DNA of 35,362 bases. Source: Paenibacillus profundus. GTDB taxonomy: Bacteria; Bacillota; Bacilli; Paenibacillales; Paenibacillaceae. The notes beneath the pieces are model-generated. The model made no database searches and was not told the origin of the DNA. It worked only from the letters and a program-made list of their open reading frames with translations. Made by a program: the position numbers and the translations under genes. The stretch lies in contig NZ_JAJNBZ010000045.1 in assembly GCF_021369635.1 (NCBI RefSeq), forward strand, positions 1-35,362, given 5' to 3'. Position 1 is the first letter of the stretch, and every line of letters begins with the position of its first letter. Positions 15,826 through 22,397 of the stretch are shown one piece after another.

Positions 15826-16080
15826 TTACTTGCAATAAGCATAGCAACCATTACAGTTGTGATACAATTTTGAACATCGATTCTGTTCTTGGGTAAAAGG
15901 AGGCGTGAAACCAATTTCACTACGGTATATGACTTCTTTCCCCGTAATCACGATACGCGGAACGGAAAACGATGACGCCATATTCTGGATATAAAGTTTG
16001 GATAGGACAAGTTGTGTTGTTGATGTTCCCATATCTTTTCCTACACTTAACAATTCCTCTGCCATTTCCTTATTTCCCAT
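15826..16080 (-). pseudogene. eutA: N-terminal remnant of eutA (ethanolamine ammonia-lyase reactivase)
   Basis: MAEELLSVGKDMGTSTTQLV followed by LSKLYIQNMASSFSVPRIVI and EVIYRSEIGFTP matches the ATPase-fold N-terminus of EutA. About 60 of roughly 480 residues survive. After FTPP the sequence changes. Another frame here (TVMVAMLIASKMVPK, ending at a TAA near 15804) looks like a membrane-protein C-terminus and could be the end of eutH, which precedes eutQ in some Firmicutes. A large deletion from eutA to a gene just before eutQ would explain the joint. The start could be ATG 16080 or 16065; neither has a clear site. Confidence 0.7.
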
Positions 16081-16096
16081 ACCAAAATTTAAACAC

Positions 16097-16186
16097 AAAG
16101 AGGCCTAAGGTTATACCGCTTCCTATCAAGTAGGAATGCTATAACCTTAAGCCTCTTTGCTTTAGTGAGACTACGCCTTTGTAGTC
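16097..16186 (-). promoter_or_regulatory. ANTAR-type tandem-hairpin antiterminator with overlapping terminator (eut leader)
   Basis: On the minus strand hairpin P1 is GACTAC-AAAGGC-GTAGTC (plus 16169-16186). Three bases later P2 is CTaAAGC-AAAGAG-GCTTaAG (plus 16146-16165). Both have six-base loops with A at position 1 and G at position 4, the rule for EutV/ANTAR target RNAs. P2 overlaps the 5' arm of a 19-bp terminator-like stem (plus 16140-16158 with 16097-16115, one mismatch) that ends in a T-rich run. P2 and the terminator exclude each other. It sits between the eutW and eutA remnants, where Enterococcus has such an element. Confidence 0.75.
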
Positions 16187-16191
16187 CTCTA

Positions 16192-16434
16192 TTACATTTT
16201 AAACGTGAATGAAACTATTGTTCCACACACTGTAGATTAAAATTGCATACTCCCTTTTAGTTTATCCTCTACATAGCTAATTACAATAGATAAACCTAAA
16301 CTTTTTTGTGAACATTCTTCAACGTTGAATCCTTTGCCATCATCTATTACTCCAATCGTGCAAAAGCCGTTGCTGGAACTCATAGAAATAACGATGTCTC
16401 CATGCTCACAATCTTCCCTCGTTATCGTATTCAA
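16192..16434 (-). pseudogene. eutW: C-terminal remnant of eutW-type sensor histidine kinase
   Basis: The frame reads GDIVISMSSSNGFCTIGVID, DGKGFNVEE..., KSLGLSIVISYVEDKLKG, the G1 and G2 boxes of an HATPase domain as in EutW and related ANTAR-partner kinases. A TAA at 16237 interrupts it, but the same frame continues as TVCGTIVSFTFKM to a second TAA at 16192, so the first stop is a nonsense change near the C-terminus. The sensor half and the partner eutV are absent. The gene order eutW, hairpins, eutA supports the assignment more than the short sequence alone. Confidence 0.65.
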
Positions 16435-16542
16435 AATATTGATTAATTACTACGATTAGCTCACAAGAATTGATTACAATAAAAGGGAATTACTCGACTT
16501 TATCTCCTATTGAACCTATGGGTAATAGAGTAAATAGAAGTT

Positions 16543-16737
16543 TTAGCGACAGTCAGGGAGGTCGCCGAGCCCTTCGAGATAAGCGCACCTGCGATCTCCC
16601 AGCACCTCAAAGTGCTGGAGCGAGCAGGGCTGATCGAACGCACAGTGCCTCTCGATGAGGTGTCGGCCTGGGTCGAGAAGCACCGCCGCGAGTGGAACCA
16701 GCGCTTCGACGCTCTGGAAGAACACTCAATACCATGA
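16543..16737 (+). pseudogene. ArsR/SdpR-type repressor fragment, GC-rich and foreign-looking
   Basis: The plus frame ending at TGA 16735-16737 reads LATVREVAEPFEISAPAISQ, HLKVLERAGLIER, then VPLDEVSAWVEKHRREWNQ and RFDALEEH. This is the recognition helix and C-terminus of the ArsR-type repressors that are commonly paired with SRPBCC genes. About 25-30 residues between LIER and VPLDEV are missing, and the N-terminus begins abruptly where AT-rich host DNA changes to GC-rich DNA near 16545. Codons are strongly G/C-ending, unlike the neighbours, pointing to transfer from a high-GC organism, perhaps an actinobacterium. Confidence 0.7.
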
Positions 16738-16753
16738 CCATAAAGGAGGAACA

Positions 16754-17203
16754 ATGAACATGCCTGCATCCGTACCGGAGTTCACCATTACCCGCACCCT
16801 AAATGCCCGCCGCGAGCTCGTGTGGCGCGCCTGGACCGAGGAGAAGGAACTCGCCGCCTGGTTGCCTTCGACGCCCCTGGAGACCATCTCCTTCGACGTT
16901 CGCGAAGGCGGACGCTACCGCTACACAATGGTTAACATCGAGACCGGCGAGTAGTATCCCACCGGAGGTACGTTCCTCGACGTCGTACCTTTCGAACGGC
17001 TCGTCTTCACCTGGGGTTACCCCGATGCTCCCATCGAGAACTCCCCTGTCGTGACCCTAACCCTCACCGCACATGGCGACCGCACCGAGATGATCTTCCA
17101 CCTGCGCGGATTCGCCGGTCACCCCGGCGATCAGTTCGTGTACGACGGCTGGACCAATACGCTCGACGATCTGATGACGCACCTGCACAACCAGAAGCAG
17201 TAG
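16754..17203 (+). pseudogene. SRPBCC/AHSA1-domain protein with in-frame TAG
   Basis: From ATG 16754, behind AAGGAGG at 16743-16749, the frame reads FTITRTLNARRELVWRAWTE, the hallmark of SRPBCC/Aha1-like proteins. It is broken by TAG at codon 67 and continues in frame as YPTGGTFLDVVPFERLVFTW to TAG 17201-17203, for 149 codons in all. The broken codon follows ETGE and was probably GAG. The family forms a hydrophobic-ligand barrel and is often cotranscribed with an ArsR-type repressor, as here. The codon use is high-GC like the repressor fragment. It is probably inactive unless the stop is read through. Confidence 0.85.
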
Positions 17204-17250
17204 ATGGCGATCAAGAACAGAGAAGGAGCCTTCATGATCCCCTCCTCGTC

Positions 17251-17284
17251 GCAAAGAACACGCTGAATATGGCGTGTTCTTTGC
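17251..17284. terminator. Hairpin at the edge of the GC-rich block
   Basis: GCAAAGAACACGC (17251-17263) pairs perfectly with GCGTGTTCTTTGC (17272-17284) over an eight-base loop. There is no T-run on either side, so it is either a terminator that lost its tail at the foreign-DNA joint or another inverted repeat. The rest of 17204-17441 holds no gene I can support. Confidence 0.4.
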
Positions 17285-17441
17285 ATTTGGTGACATAGGT
17301 GGCATCGAACCCATGTCCTCGTTGCTAGTCTCAAAGTCCATTTCCTACATTTTGAGCAATCTCCGAATTATTATTGGGATAACGCGCAAGTCGGGATATA
17401 CGTGTAGGCTCATATTATTTATACTTGGGGAGGGATTTGAC

Positions 17442-17855
17442 ATGGACAAGAATTCTGTGTATAAAACAAACAGCTTCTATTGGGATACAAAAGGAAGTGA
17501 CTTCTTAGGAGCAACCGTACTTCCTTTTTATGGAGCATTTGTCTCAGAAGAAAAATGCCAGCTTTTTGGCGACGTATCAGGGGAAAAGATGCTGGAGATA
17601 GGCTGTGGATATATCAGAAAAACAAATCGAAAAGGCTAAGCAGCACTTGACGTCATGCGACTTTTCAGCAAAATTTATTTGATCGCCCATGGAAGAAGAA
17701 TGTGGCATAACAATGGATTACTTCGACTTTTAAAAAATGTTATTTCGATGAATCTTGGTATTCGGTATCTCTTGATGAAGGTGCGCTAACATTATCGGAT
17801 CGCTCAATCATTTGCTCAATTACAAATCCCGCTTTTGCCAACGCATTCACGTTGT
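17442..17855 (+). pseudogene. Scrambled class I SAM-dependent methyltransferase gene
   Basis: From ATG 17442 (GGGGAGGG upstream) the frame reads a methyltransferase N-terminus ending MLEIGCG. The expected SGxS...LD segment is missing and the sequence resumes in another frame as ISEKQIEKAKQHLTSCDFSA. A TGA, probably once a Cys codon, precedes SPMEEECGITMDYFDF. After another deletion and frame change comes CYFDESWYSVSLDEGALTLS (to about 17793). The following piece, NALAKAGFVIEQMIERSDN, is readable only on the minus strand (about 17850 to 17796), so that segment has been inverted. At least four lesions make it non-functional. Confidence 0.8.
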
Positions 17856-17932
17856 TGCTATTGCTCCCGTTAGTGAATGACTCAAGGTCAACTTCTGATA
17901 GCTTCGTGGTGACCCCATTCCATGTATTCGGG

Positions 17933-18544
17933 TTATTTATGTCCTGAAAAATCATCTTGGATCTTTTTTAATCTTTCAAGGTGTGGTTTCAACTGCCGCA
18001 GCATCGCCGCTTTATTAAGCTCCGCTTGCTCTTGGAAAAACATGTGATGTGCTTCATCCTTAAACAACATAATCGTCTTGTTTAACTCACGGAGCTCCGT
18101 CGCAAGTGAGCGCAAGGTTTTTCTAGTCTTGGCGTCTATCGTTTTAGGATTAGATTTCCAATACGAATAGCTTGTATCGTATAACGGCCACCATATCCTC
18201 GCCTCACGAGCAAGAATAAACATGTCCAGCTGCTCATCCGTTGTCATTGCAGTATTATTAACAAAATGCTTAGGAACAGCATTGTTTGTGTAGATATCAC
18301 TAAATACAATGAATGTTAATAGTTGCTCATCGATTTCTTCCGCTTGTATCTTCGCCTTATCGATCAATTGCCGAATCTTAGCAGGTTCTTCATTTTCCTT
18401 CGACTCACTGATTGCCATCAAAGTGTCAGCAAGCGGAATCGTTTCAGAAGCGTTCTTTACTAAATAGGCAAATGCCGAGTCGTTCTTCATCTGATACAGT
18501 GAATAGAGGGTGCAGAGTTTCCTCTGCACCCTGATTTTCCTCAC
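17933..18544 (-). CDS. Unknown soluble helical protein
   Basis: An open frame of up to 203 residues that I do not recognise. It is charged and mostly helical by composition (for example TRKTLRSLATELRELNKTIM, LKPHLERLKKIQDDF), with no signal peptide or membrane segment. The first 18 residues from the GTG at 18544 lie on a perfect hairpin (18507-18532), so the real start may be ATG 18490, though no clear ribosome-binding site precedes it, or the 5' end may be missing. It sits on the same strand downstream of the glycine-zipper gene. Confidence 0.5.
   Translation of the reverse strand: MRKIRVQRKLCTLYSLYQMKNDSAFAYLVKNASETIPLADTLMAISESKENEEPAKIRQLIDKAKIQAEEIDEQLLTFIVFSDIYTNNAVPKHFVNNTAMTTDEQLDMFILAREARIWWPLYDTSYSYWKSNPKTIDAKTRKTLRSLATELRELNKTIMLFKDEAHHMFFQEQAELNKAAMLRQLKPHLERLKKIQDDFSGHK
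18507..18532 (-). terminator. GC-rich hairpin after the glycine-zipper gene
   Basis: AGGGTGCAGAG (18507-18517) pairs perfectly with CTCTGCACCCT (18522-18532) over a four-base loop, GGAAAC on the minus strand. It follows the glycine-zipper stop by 24 bases. The T tail is weak, so it could also be a processing or attenuation structure. Confidence 0.5.
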
Positions 18545-18556
18545 TAAAAAATGAAG

Positions 18557-18790
18557 CTATTCCTGTTTATCCTGTTCAGTTCCGTTATTACTATCAACTT
18601 GATCGCCTGCCTTGTTGCCCAACGATGCGCCTACGATACCACCTACAACGGTTCCAACAGGCCCCAAAGCGGAACCAACTACAGCGCCTACGGCACCACC
18701 ACTCACTGTTCCTACAGCCTCTCCAGTTCCCAAACCAGCCGTGTTGTGTTTAGAATCATCGTTTCGGTTACGGTCGTTGTTTTTAGCCAT
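18557..18790 (-). CDS. Small glycine-zipper protein
   Basis: This 77-residue protein has a hydrophilic N-terminus (MAKNNDRNRNDDSKHN) and a long glycine/alanine-rich hydrophobic stretch with GxxxG spacing (GGAVGAVVGSALGPVGTVVG, GIVGASLGNKAGDQV), then an acidic tail. Glycine-zipper segments pack as paired transmembrane helices or membrane-associated hairpins. No signal peptide is seen. A GTG at 18799 is possible, but GAGGAG is seven bases before ATG 18790, which I take. The function is unknown; similar small proteins are annotated as glycine-zipper or general-stress-like proteins. Confidence 0.7.
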   Translation of the reverse strand: MAKNNDRNRNDDSKHNTAGLGTGEAVGTVSGGAVGAVVGSALGPVGTVVGGIVGASLGNKAGDQVDSNNGTEQDKQE

Positions 18791-18880
18791 CTCTTTCACT
18801 CCTCATTTTGTGATGGGAAACGCTGCTTTTGCCTGCGTATCATTCCAAAACATAGCTTTCCCTGATCTTTCTAAATCGAT

Positions 18881-19003
18881 TCACCGAGCGGGAGACGCAC
18901 AACTTATAAACAAAAATATTAATGAATCAGAGGTTCTACCTCTTTCATCCGTAGCGTCAATATCAGCGCCATCCGCCAGAAGTTTCGCAATGGCTTCTTT
19001 GTT
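18881..19003 (-). pseudogene. Ankyrin-repeat scrap
   Basis: The minus frame reads NKEAIAKLLADGADIDATDE, then RGRTSDSLIF, to TGA at 18881. The first 24 residues fit one ankyrin repeat (xxxAIxxLLxxGADIxxxDxxGRT), after which the expected PLxxA is lost. No start or further repeats were found. The rest of 19004-19242 shows no gene. Confidence 0.6.
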
Positions 19004-19242
19004 CTCCTAATATTTTGCTGTTCTCCGCTTGATAACAAAAGATGTACCCGCTTCTTGGCCTTTGTAAGGTATACGGCGGTATATTATTCAAGGTCAGTCC
19101 GCCGTTACATGCAGGTAGCGTAAAGTTCACATCATGGATTGAATACAATCTAAGTTACGATTACGGGCAATGCATAATACAGGGACAGAAAAACAATGAT
19201 AACTGTGATTGAATACCATTTATGAAAAGGAGAGCGTTTACC

Positions 19243-19521
19243 ATGCATTCAGATTTCGAAAACTCATTTACACGAATTCACCTGTTGTATCATGCGAATC
19301 AACATGCAATTACACCTGAGGAGATCCAACCTGAAATTAACAGCCACGGCTATCAATTTAGTCCTCAGCAAGTAAAACTAGAGCTGGATCATCTGACGAG
19401 CGAAGGTTATCTGACTAGCAAAGGTTCTCTATACGATATTACATTAAGCGGAAAAGATGAACTTCGAAGTGTTCAGCAGCATCTGGAGACATTATATCAA
19501 GAAGTCGCAAAGAATAAATGA
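19243..19521 (+). CDS. Small winged-helix DNA-binding-like protein
   Basis: This 92-residue protein looks like a single winged helix: a first helix (FTRIHLLYHANQHA), TPEEIQPEINSHGYQFSPQQ as helix-turn-helix, and LDHLTSEGYLTSKGSLYDIT as wing, followed by a C-terminal helix. It resembles PadR-type regulators in layout, although I cannot place the family with certainty. An ATG at 19222 is possible, but AAAAGGAGA at 19224-19232 sits 10 bases before ATG 19243, so that is the start. No cofactor domain is seen. Confidence 0.65.
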   Translation: MHSDFENSFTRIHLLYHANQHAITPEEIQPEINSHGYQFSPQQVKLELDHLTSEGYLTSKGSLYDITLSGKDELRSVQQHLETLYQEVAKNK

Positions 19522-19576
19522 TAGGCAGCTTCTTCTATACACCAAATTCAATCTTCCATTCGGTTTGTAAAAATCA

Positions 19577-20161
19577 CTAAGGATAGATGATCGATATTGC
19601 ACAATAAACAAGCAGCAAGGCCATGATGATATTAAACGGCTTCCTGTGCTTTGATATAAAGGATTGAAAAAGGGAACCAAACAAGCTCCAGCTAAAGGTG
19701 CTCAGGAAACCAACAAAGCCTAAAGCCACGGCGAACATGAAATAGCTAAAATAAGTGCTGTAATAAGGAAGGATATACGTTGCCACTACTGCAATACTAT
19801 ACAAAATGCCTTTGGGATTAATAAATTGCATTAAGGCCCCAATCCAAAACAGGTTCTTGTGTACTGCCGCCTGATCGCGGCTCTGGCTATTACTAGTTAA
19901 TATTTTGTAAGCTAAGTAGAGCATATAGGCTGCGCCGAATATCATTAGCGGTGTTTCAATAACAGGCAGAAGATTGGTGAGCAGCAGATTAAATACGGTA
20001 CACAATAATGTAATAACGAAAAATCCTCCGCCTACCCCGGCACAAAAAATCAAAGAGCGTTTCAAAGCTATTTGGTTAGCAAACGCCATCGCCATGATAT
20101 TGTTCGGGCCAGGAGTAAAGCTGCTAACGACGACAAACAATAAGAATGATAGAAACGGCAT
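19577..20161 (-). CDS. LysE/RhtB-family amino-acid exporter
   Basis: This 194-residue protein has about six transmembrane segments. VVSSFTPGPNNIMAMAFANQ near the N-terminus is the LysE/RhtB signature and LMQFINPKGILYSIAVVATY marks the second half. The family exports lysine, homoserine, threonine and related amino acids. The ORF extends upstream, but AGGAGG seven bases before ATG 20161 fixes the start. It is divergent from an XRE-cupin regulator across a 111-bp intergenic region with inverted repeats, the common pairing of a LysE exporter with its regulator. Confidence 0.9.
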   Translation of the reverse strand: MPFLSFLLFVVVSSFTPGPNNIMAMAFANQIALKRSLIFCAGVGGGFFVITLLCTVFNLLLTNLLPVIETPLMIFGAAYMLYLAYKILTSNSQSRDQAAVHKNLFWIGALMQFINPKGILYSIAVVATYILPYYSTYFSYFMFAVALGFVGFLSTFSWSLFGSLFQSFISKHRKPFNIIMALLLVYCAISIIYP

Positions 20162-20188
20162 TTTAGAACCTCCTCTAGGGTATGTTAT

Positions 20189-20219
20189 AATGTTCAAAAC
20201 GTACATTATAGTGAACATT
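20189..20219. promoter_or_regulatory. Inverted repeat in the lysE / XRE-cupin divergent promoter
   Basis: AATGTTCA (20189-20196) and TGAACATT (20212-20219) are perfect inverted arms separated by 15 bases. The site is placed to control both genes; binding by the adjacent XRE-cupin protein is inferred. Confidence 0.5.
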
Positions 20220-20272
20220 CTATATATTGTACATAATGATCGTTATAACGTAAATAGCGTGAGGTGAACGGA

Positions 20273-20830
20273 ATGGAAGACATTCAGTATATTCTTGCTA
20301 AAAATTTGAAGGCGATTCGCGAGAAAGAAAAGCTAAGCTTGGAAAAGGTCGCAGAGTTGAGTGGTGTAAGCAAAACGATGATCAGTCAAATTGAGAGAGG
20401 TGAATCTAGCCCTACCATAACTACCATTTGGAAGATTGCCAATGGGCTAAAGATTTCTTTCTCTTCGTTGATTAACGAACCTGATCAAGAAGCAAAAGTG
20501 GTGCTGCGTAATGAAATGAAAGTTCTAACGGAAGATAGCGGAAAATATCGAGTCTACCCCTCATTTCTCTATCAGGAGGATAGACGCTTTGAAATATACA
20601 GTGTAGAAATTGAAGCACATGGGGAACTGAGCTCAGATTCCCATAAAGATGGTACAGAGGAGTATATCACCGTGTTTGAAGGACAATTGATCATTCAAGT
20701 AAATGATCATGAACATCACCTAAATAGCGGAGACTCTATTCGTTTCAAAGCCGATCGGCCCCACCTGTATTCCAATCCTGGCGATACGTTGACCCGCTTA
20801 AGCATGACTATTTATTATCCTATGAAATAG
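20273..20830 (+). CDS. XRE-family regulator with C-terminal cupin domain
   Basis: This 185-residue protein has an N-terminal HTH_3 domain (residues about 7-61: LKAIREKEKLSLEKVAELSG, VSKTMISQIERGESSPTITT) and a C-terminal cupin (SHKDGTEEYITVFEGQLIIQ). This layout is typical of regulators that sense small ligands such as amino acids and control neighbouring exporters. GAGG precedes ATG 20273 by eight bases, a better start than the GTG at 20264. The gene faces lysE divergently and ends in a strong terminator. Confidence 0.92.
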   Translation: MEDIQYILAKNLKAIREKEKLSLEKVAELSGVSKTMISQIERGESSPTITTIWKIANGLKISFSSLINEPDQEAKVVLRNEMKVLTEDSGKYRVYPSFLYQEDRRFEIYSVEIEAHGELSSDSHKDGTEEYITVFEGQLIIQVNDHEHHLNSGDSIRFKADRPHLYSNPGDTLTRLSMTIYYPMK

Positions 20831-20840
20831 GATGAAAAAA

Positions 20841-20873
20841 GAAAGCAGATCAGGCTTCATGCCATCTGCTTTC
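20841..20873 (+). terminator. Intrinsic terminator of the XRE-cupin gene
   Basis: GAAAGCAGAT (20841-20850) pairs with ATCTGCTTTC (20864-20873), 10 bases after the stop codon and followed by TTG and an A/T-rich stretch. Confidence 0.8.
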
Positions 20874-20908
20874 TTGTAAATAATATTTAATCCATGGAAG
20901 GCTCCTCT

Positions 20909-21071
20909 TTACATAGACAAGCTGGATGAATAATTAGGAGTCGTGATTTGCCTAAGCTTTTCTTCTAAATTAAGTCTTTCCTCCCCAGACACCCAAATTG
21001 ATTTCTCTGAATTCGTCACATTCCTTAATCCCGATATTCCGATCTCTACGAATGATTTCAGCAGTATTCAT
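20909..21071 (-). pseudogene. Fragment of a histidine-phosphatase (phosphoglycerate-mutase fold) gene
   Basis: From ATG 21071 the frame reads MNTAEIIRRDRNIGIKECDE, FREINLGVWGGKT, stop at 20970. TAEII...R.I.....FREI.LG.WEG is the central segment of histidine phosphatases. A second frame overlapping the break continues as ERLNLEEKLRQITTPNYSSS to TAA at 20909, so a frameshift probably separates the pieces. The RHG active-site N-terminus and the C-terminal His are both missing. The remaining stretch 21072-21397 holds no gene, only the upstream region of the next one. Confidence 0.5.
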
Positions 21072-21397
21072 AAGGGTTTATAGCTTGCATGTAGACAAGT
21101 ATTTTTAGAGGCAAGATATGATATGAATGCTGAATAATACGGTATCTTATCTGCTTCGAGAATGACCCTTGTTTATCAGCATACCAACTCGCTGCCTACT
21201 TGTTTGCCTCTATACGGCCGCAGTGTCGGATTGTCGCGATTATCCACGCCTTAAGCACCATGAAAATATCTAAAAAATAGGAAAAGAGTAATATTTATCT
21301 TCTATTTCTATTAATGGTAATATAAAGGCACTTGGAAGATAATTACACTCAACGGACTTAAGGTATTGAAAAAATTGAAAAGGAAGTGTGCCAAACA

Positions 21398-21784
21398 ATG
21401 AAAAAAATGTTTGCAACCGTGCTTACAACCGCTCTCTTACTTACTTCCGCTGTTCCAGCTTTTGCCCAAGAGAGCACTCAAGCTTCTGCACCAACAGCCG
21501 CAAGTGTTGTCAATTCTGAGTCGATTTCTGCACAGTCTTATTTCTTCGCTAATATTTCTTGGAGAAATGTTTCTGGCGCATCTCACTATGAGTTTTTCGT
21601 GTATAAAAACGGAAACCTGCATGAGTGGGGAAGTCAGAGTTCCACAAACAGAGATGTCGGGATGGAGACGGGCAGCGCCTATAGAGTAGAAATTAGAGCG
21701 GTTGGTCCAAACGGCAATCAGCTTGCTTGGGGCGCAACGAATACCTTTTTGGCAGGTCCCACTTCCATTTACGTATCTCTGTAA
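21398..21784 (+). CDS. Secreted FnIII-like single-domain protein
   Basis: This 128-residue protein has a clear Sec signal peptide, MKKMFATVLTTALLLTSAVP ending AFA before QESTQ. A Ser/Ala-rich linker and one fibronectin-type-III-like beta sandwich follow: ISWRNVSGASHYEFFVYKNG, SAYRVEIRAVGPNGN with the FnIII Tyr-x-hydrophobic pattern and the final LAWGATNTFL. No cell-wall anchor is seen, so it should be released or loosely bound. AAAGGAAG precedes ATG 21398 by about 11 bases. The binding partner is unknown. A hairpin, AACTCAAATA with TATTTGAGTT (21904-21940), may be its terminator. Confidence 0.7.
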   Translation: MKKMFATVLTTALLLTSAVPAFAQESTQASAPTAASVVNSESISAQSYFFANISWRNVSGASHYEFFVYKNGNLHEWGSQSSTNRDVGMETGSAYRVEIRAVGPNGNQLAWGATNTFLAGPTSIYVSL

Positions 21785-21989
21785 TCTAATGTAGTCTGTC
21801 GGAAAGACAAGCTGGTCGGAAGATCCATGTAAGAATCTCAAAGGATTATATGGATCAAAAACCTTAGCTGTATATTTATGGGAAATAATGATACCTCAAA
21901 CATAACTCAAATAGGCTACTATTGGCAGCTTATTTGAGTTATTACAGATTTTTATAGAATTCACGACGTTCTATTTTCATCGTAGCTAC

Positions 21990-22169
21990 TTATTCTTTTT
22001 TTTCAAAGATGATTTCAAAACACGGAGTAAACGCTCCATGATATGGTGGAATCACTTGAACTAAGCGCCAGCCTTCCTTAGCATGCTCGTGGATGATCTC
22101 TTGCACCTTAGTTTCTGCGTTCTTTTGCGATATCCCAATCTTAACTTTCTCAAAATGATACGTATACAT
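21990..22169 (-). CDS. DUF4177 family small protein
   Basis: This 59-residue protein reads MYTYHFEKVKIGISQKNAET, KVQEIIHEHAKEGWRLVQVI..., ending FEIIFEKKE. This is the DUF4177 pattern: a first strand, a helix, then EGWxLVQV and a final strand. Its function is unknown across the family. GAGGAGG lies eight bases or so before ATG 22169. The upstream DNA is an array of four repeats of about 20 bases (22187-22268), which may overlap its promoter. Confidence 0.75.
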   Translation of the reverse strand: MYTYHFEKVKIGISQKNAETKVQEIIHEHAKEGWRLVQVIPPYHGAFTPCFEIIFEKKE

Positions 22170-22186
22170 GTATGTATCCTCCTCGT

Positions 22187-22268
22187 GAGTCTACTACTTT
22201 ATATACTCAGTCTAACACTTTATTTTTCAGTCTAACACTTTATTTTTCAGTCTAGTACTTTCATTTTT
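22187..22268 (+). repeat. Four tandem ~20-bp repeats, unit (C/G)AGTCTANNACTTTAT-rich
   Basis: Copies start at 22187, 22208, 22228 and 22248. The middle two are identical (CAGTCTAACACTTTATTTTT); the outer two vary (GAGTCTACTACTTTATATAC and CAGTCTAGTACTTTCATTTT). There are no unique spacers. They could be operators for the DUF4177 gene or transposase-binding repeats of a transposon end; related units occur in inverted orientation at 30055-30135. Confidence 0.75.
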
Positions 22269-22397
22269 TTACATCACTGCCGAAAAACCGCGGTGTACGC
22301 GGCTCCTACTATCATGATGTTCTAGTCAATCGGCCATCTCTATCAACAAGCCCCTTTCGAAAAAGGTTCGTAACTAACGGGAATCCCGTCTGTTTCC

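Noticed and set aside
16500..16769. Minus-strand 89-residue ORF in the GC-rich block
   Set aside because: GC-rich DNA gives long antisense frames; the plus-strand ArsR-type homology explains the region.
6472..17203. Reassigned or suppressed TAG codon, because several frames continue past TAG
   Set aside because: TAG is the normal terminal stop of other genes here, and the interrupted genes also carry deletions, frameshifts or neighbours in decay; simple nonsense mutation explains it.
17284..17335. tRNA or tmRNA 3' end on the minus strand (GGACATGGGTTCGATGCC...ACCA followed by a hairpin)
   Set aside because: The T-loop-like GGTTCGAT and the ACCA are suggestive, but the T-stem does not pair in any register and no 5' half is present; at best a degenerate relic.
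17057..17341. Minus-strand ORF of 94 residues across the GC-rich block
   Set aside because: It is the shadow of the SRPBCC pseudogene on the other strand and reads through the hairpin at 17251-17284.
18551..18865. Plus-strand 104-residue ORF rich in Ser/Thr
   Set aside because: It is antisense to the glycine-zipper gene, which has a good ribosome-binding site and a meaningful sequence.
22187..22268. CRISPR array
   Set aside because: Repeats of about 20 bases follow one another without unique spacers and no cas genes are nearby.
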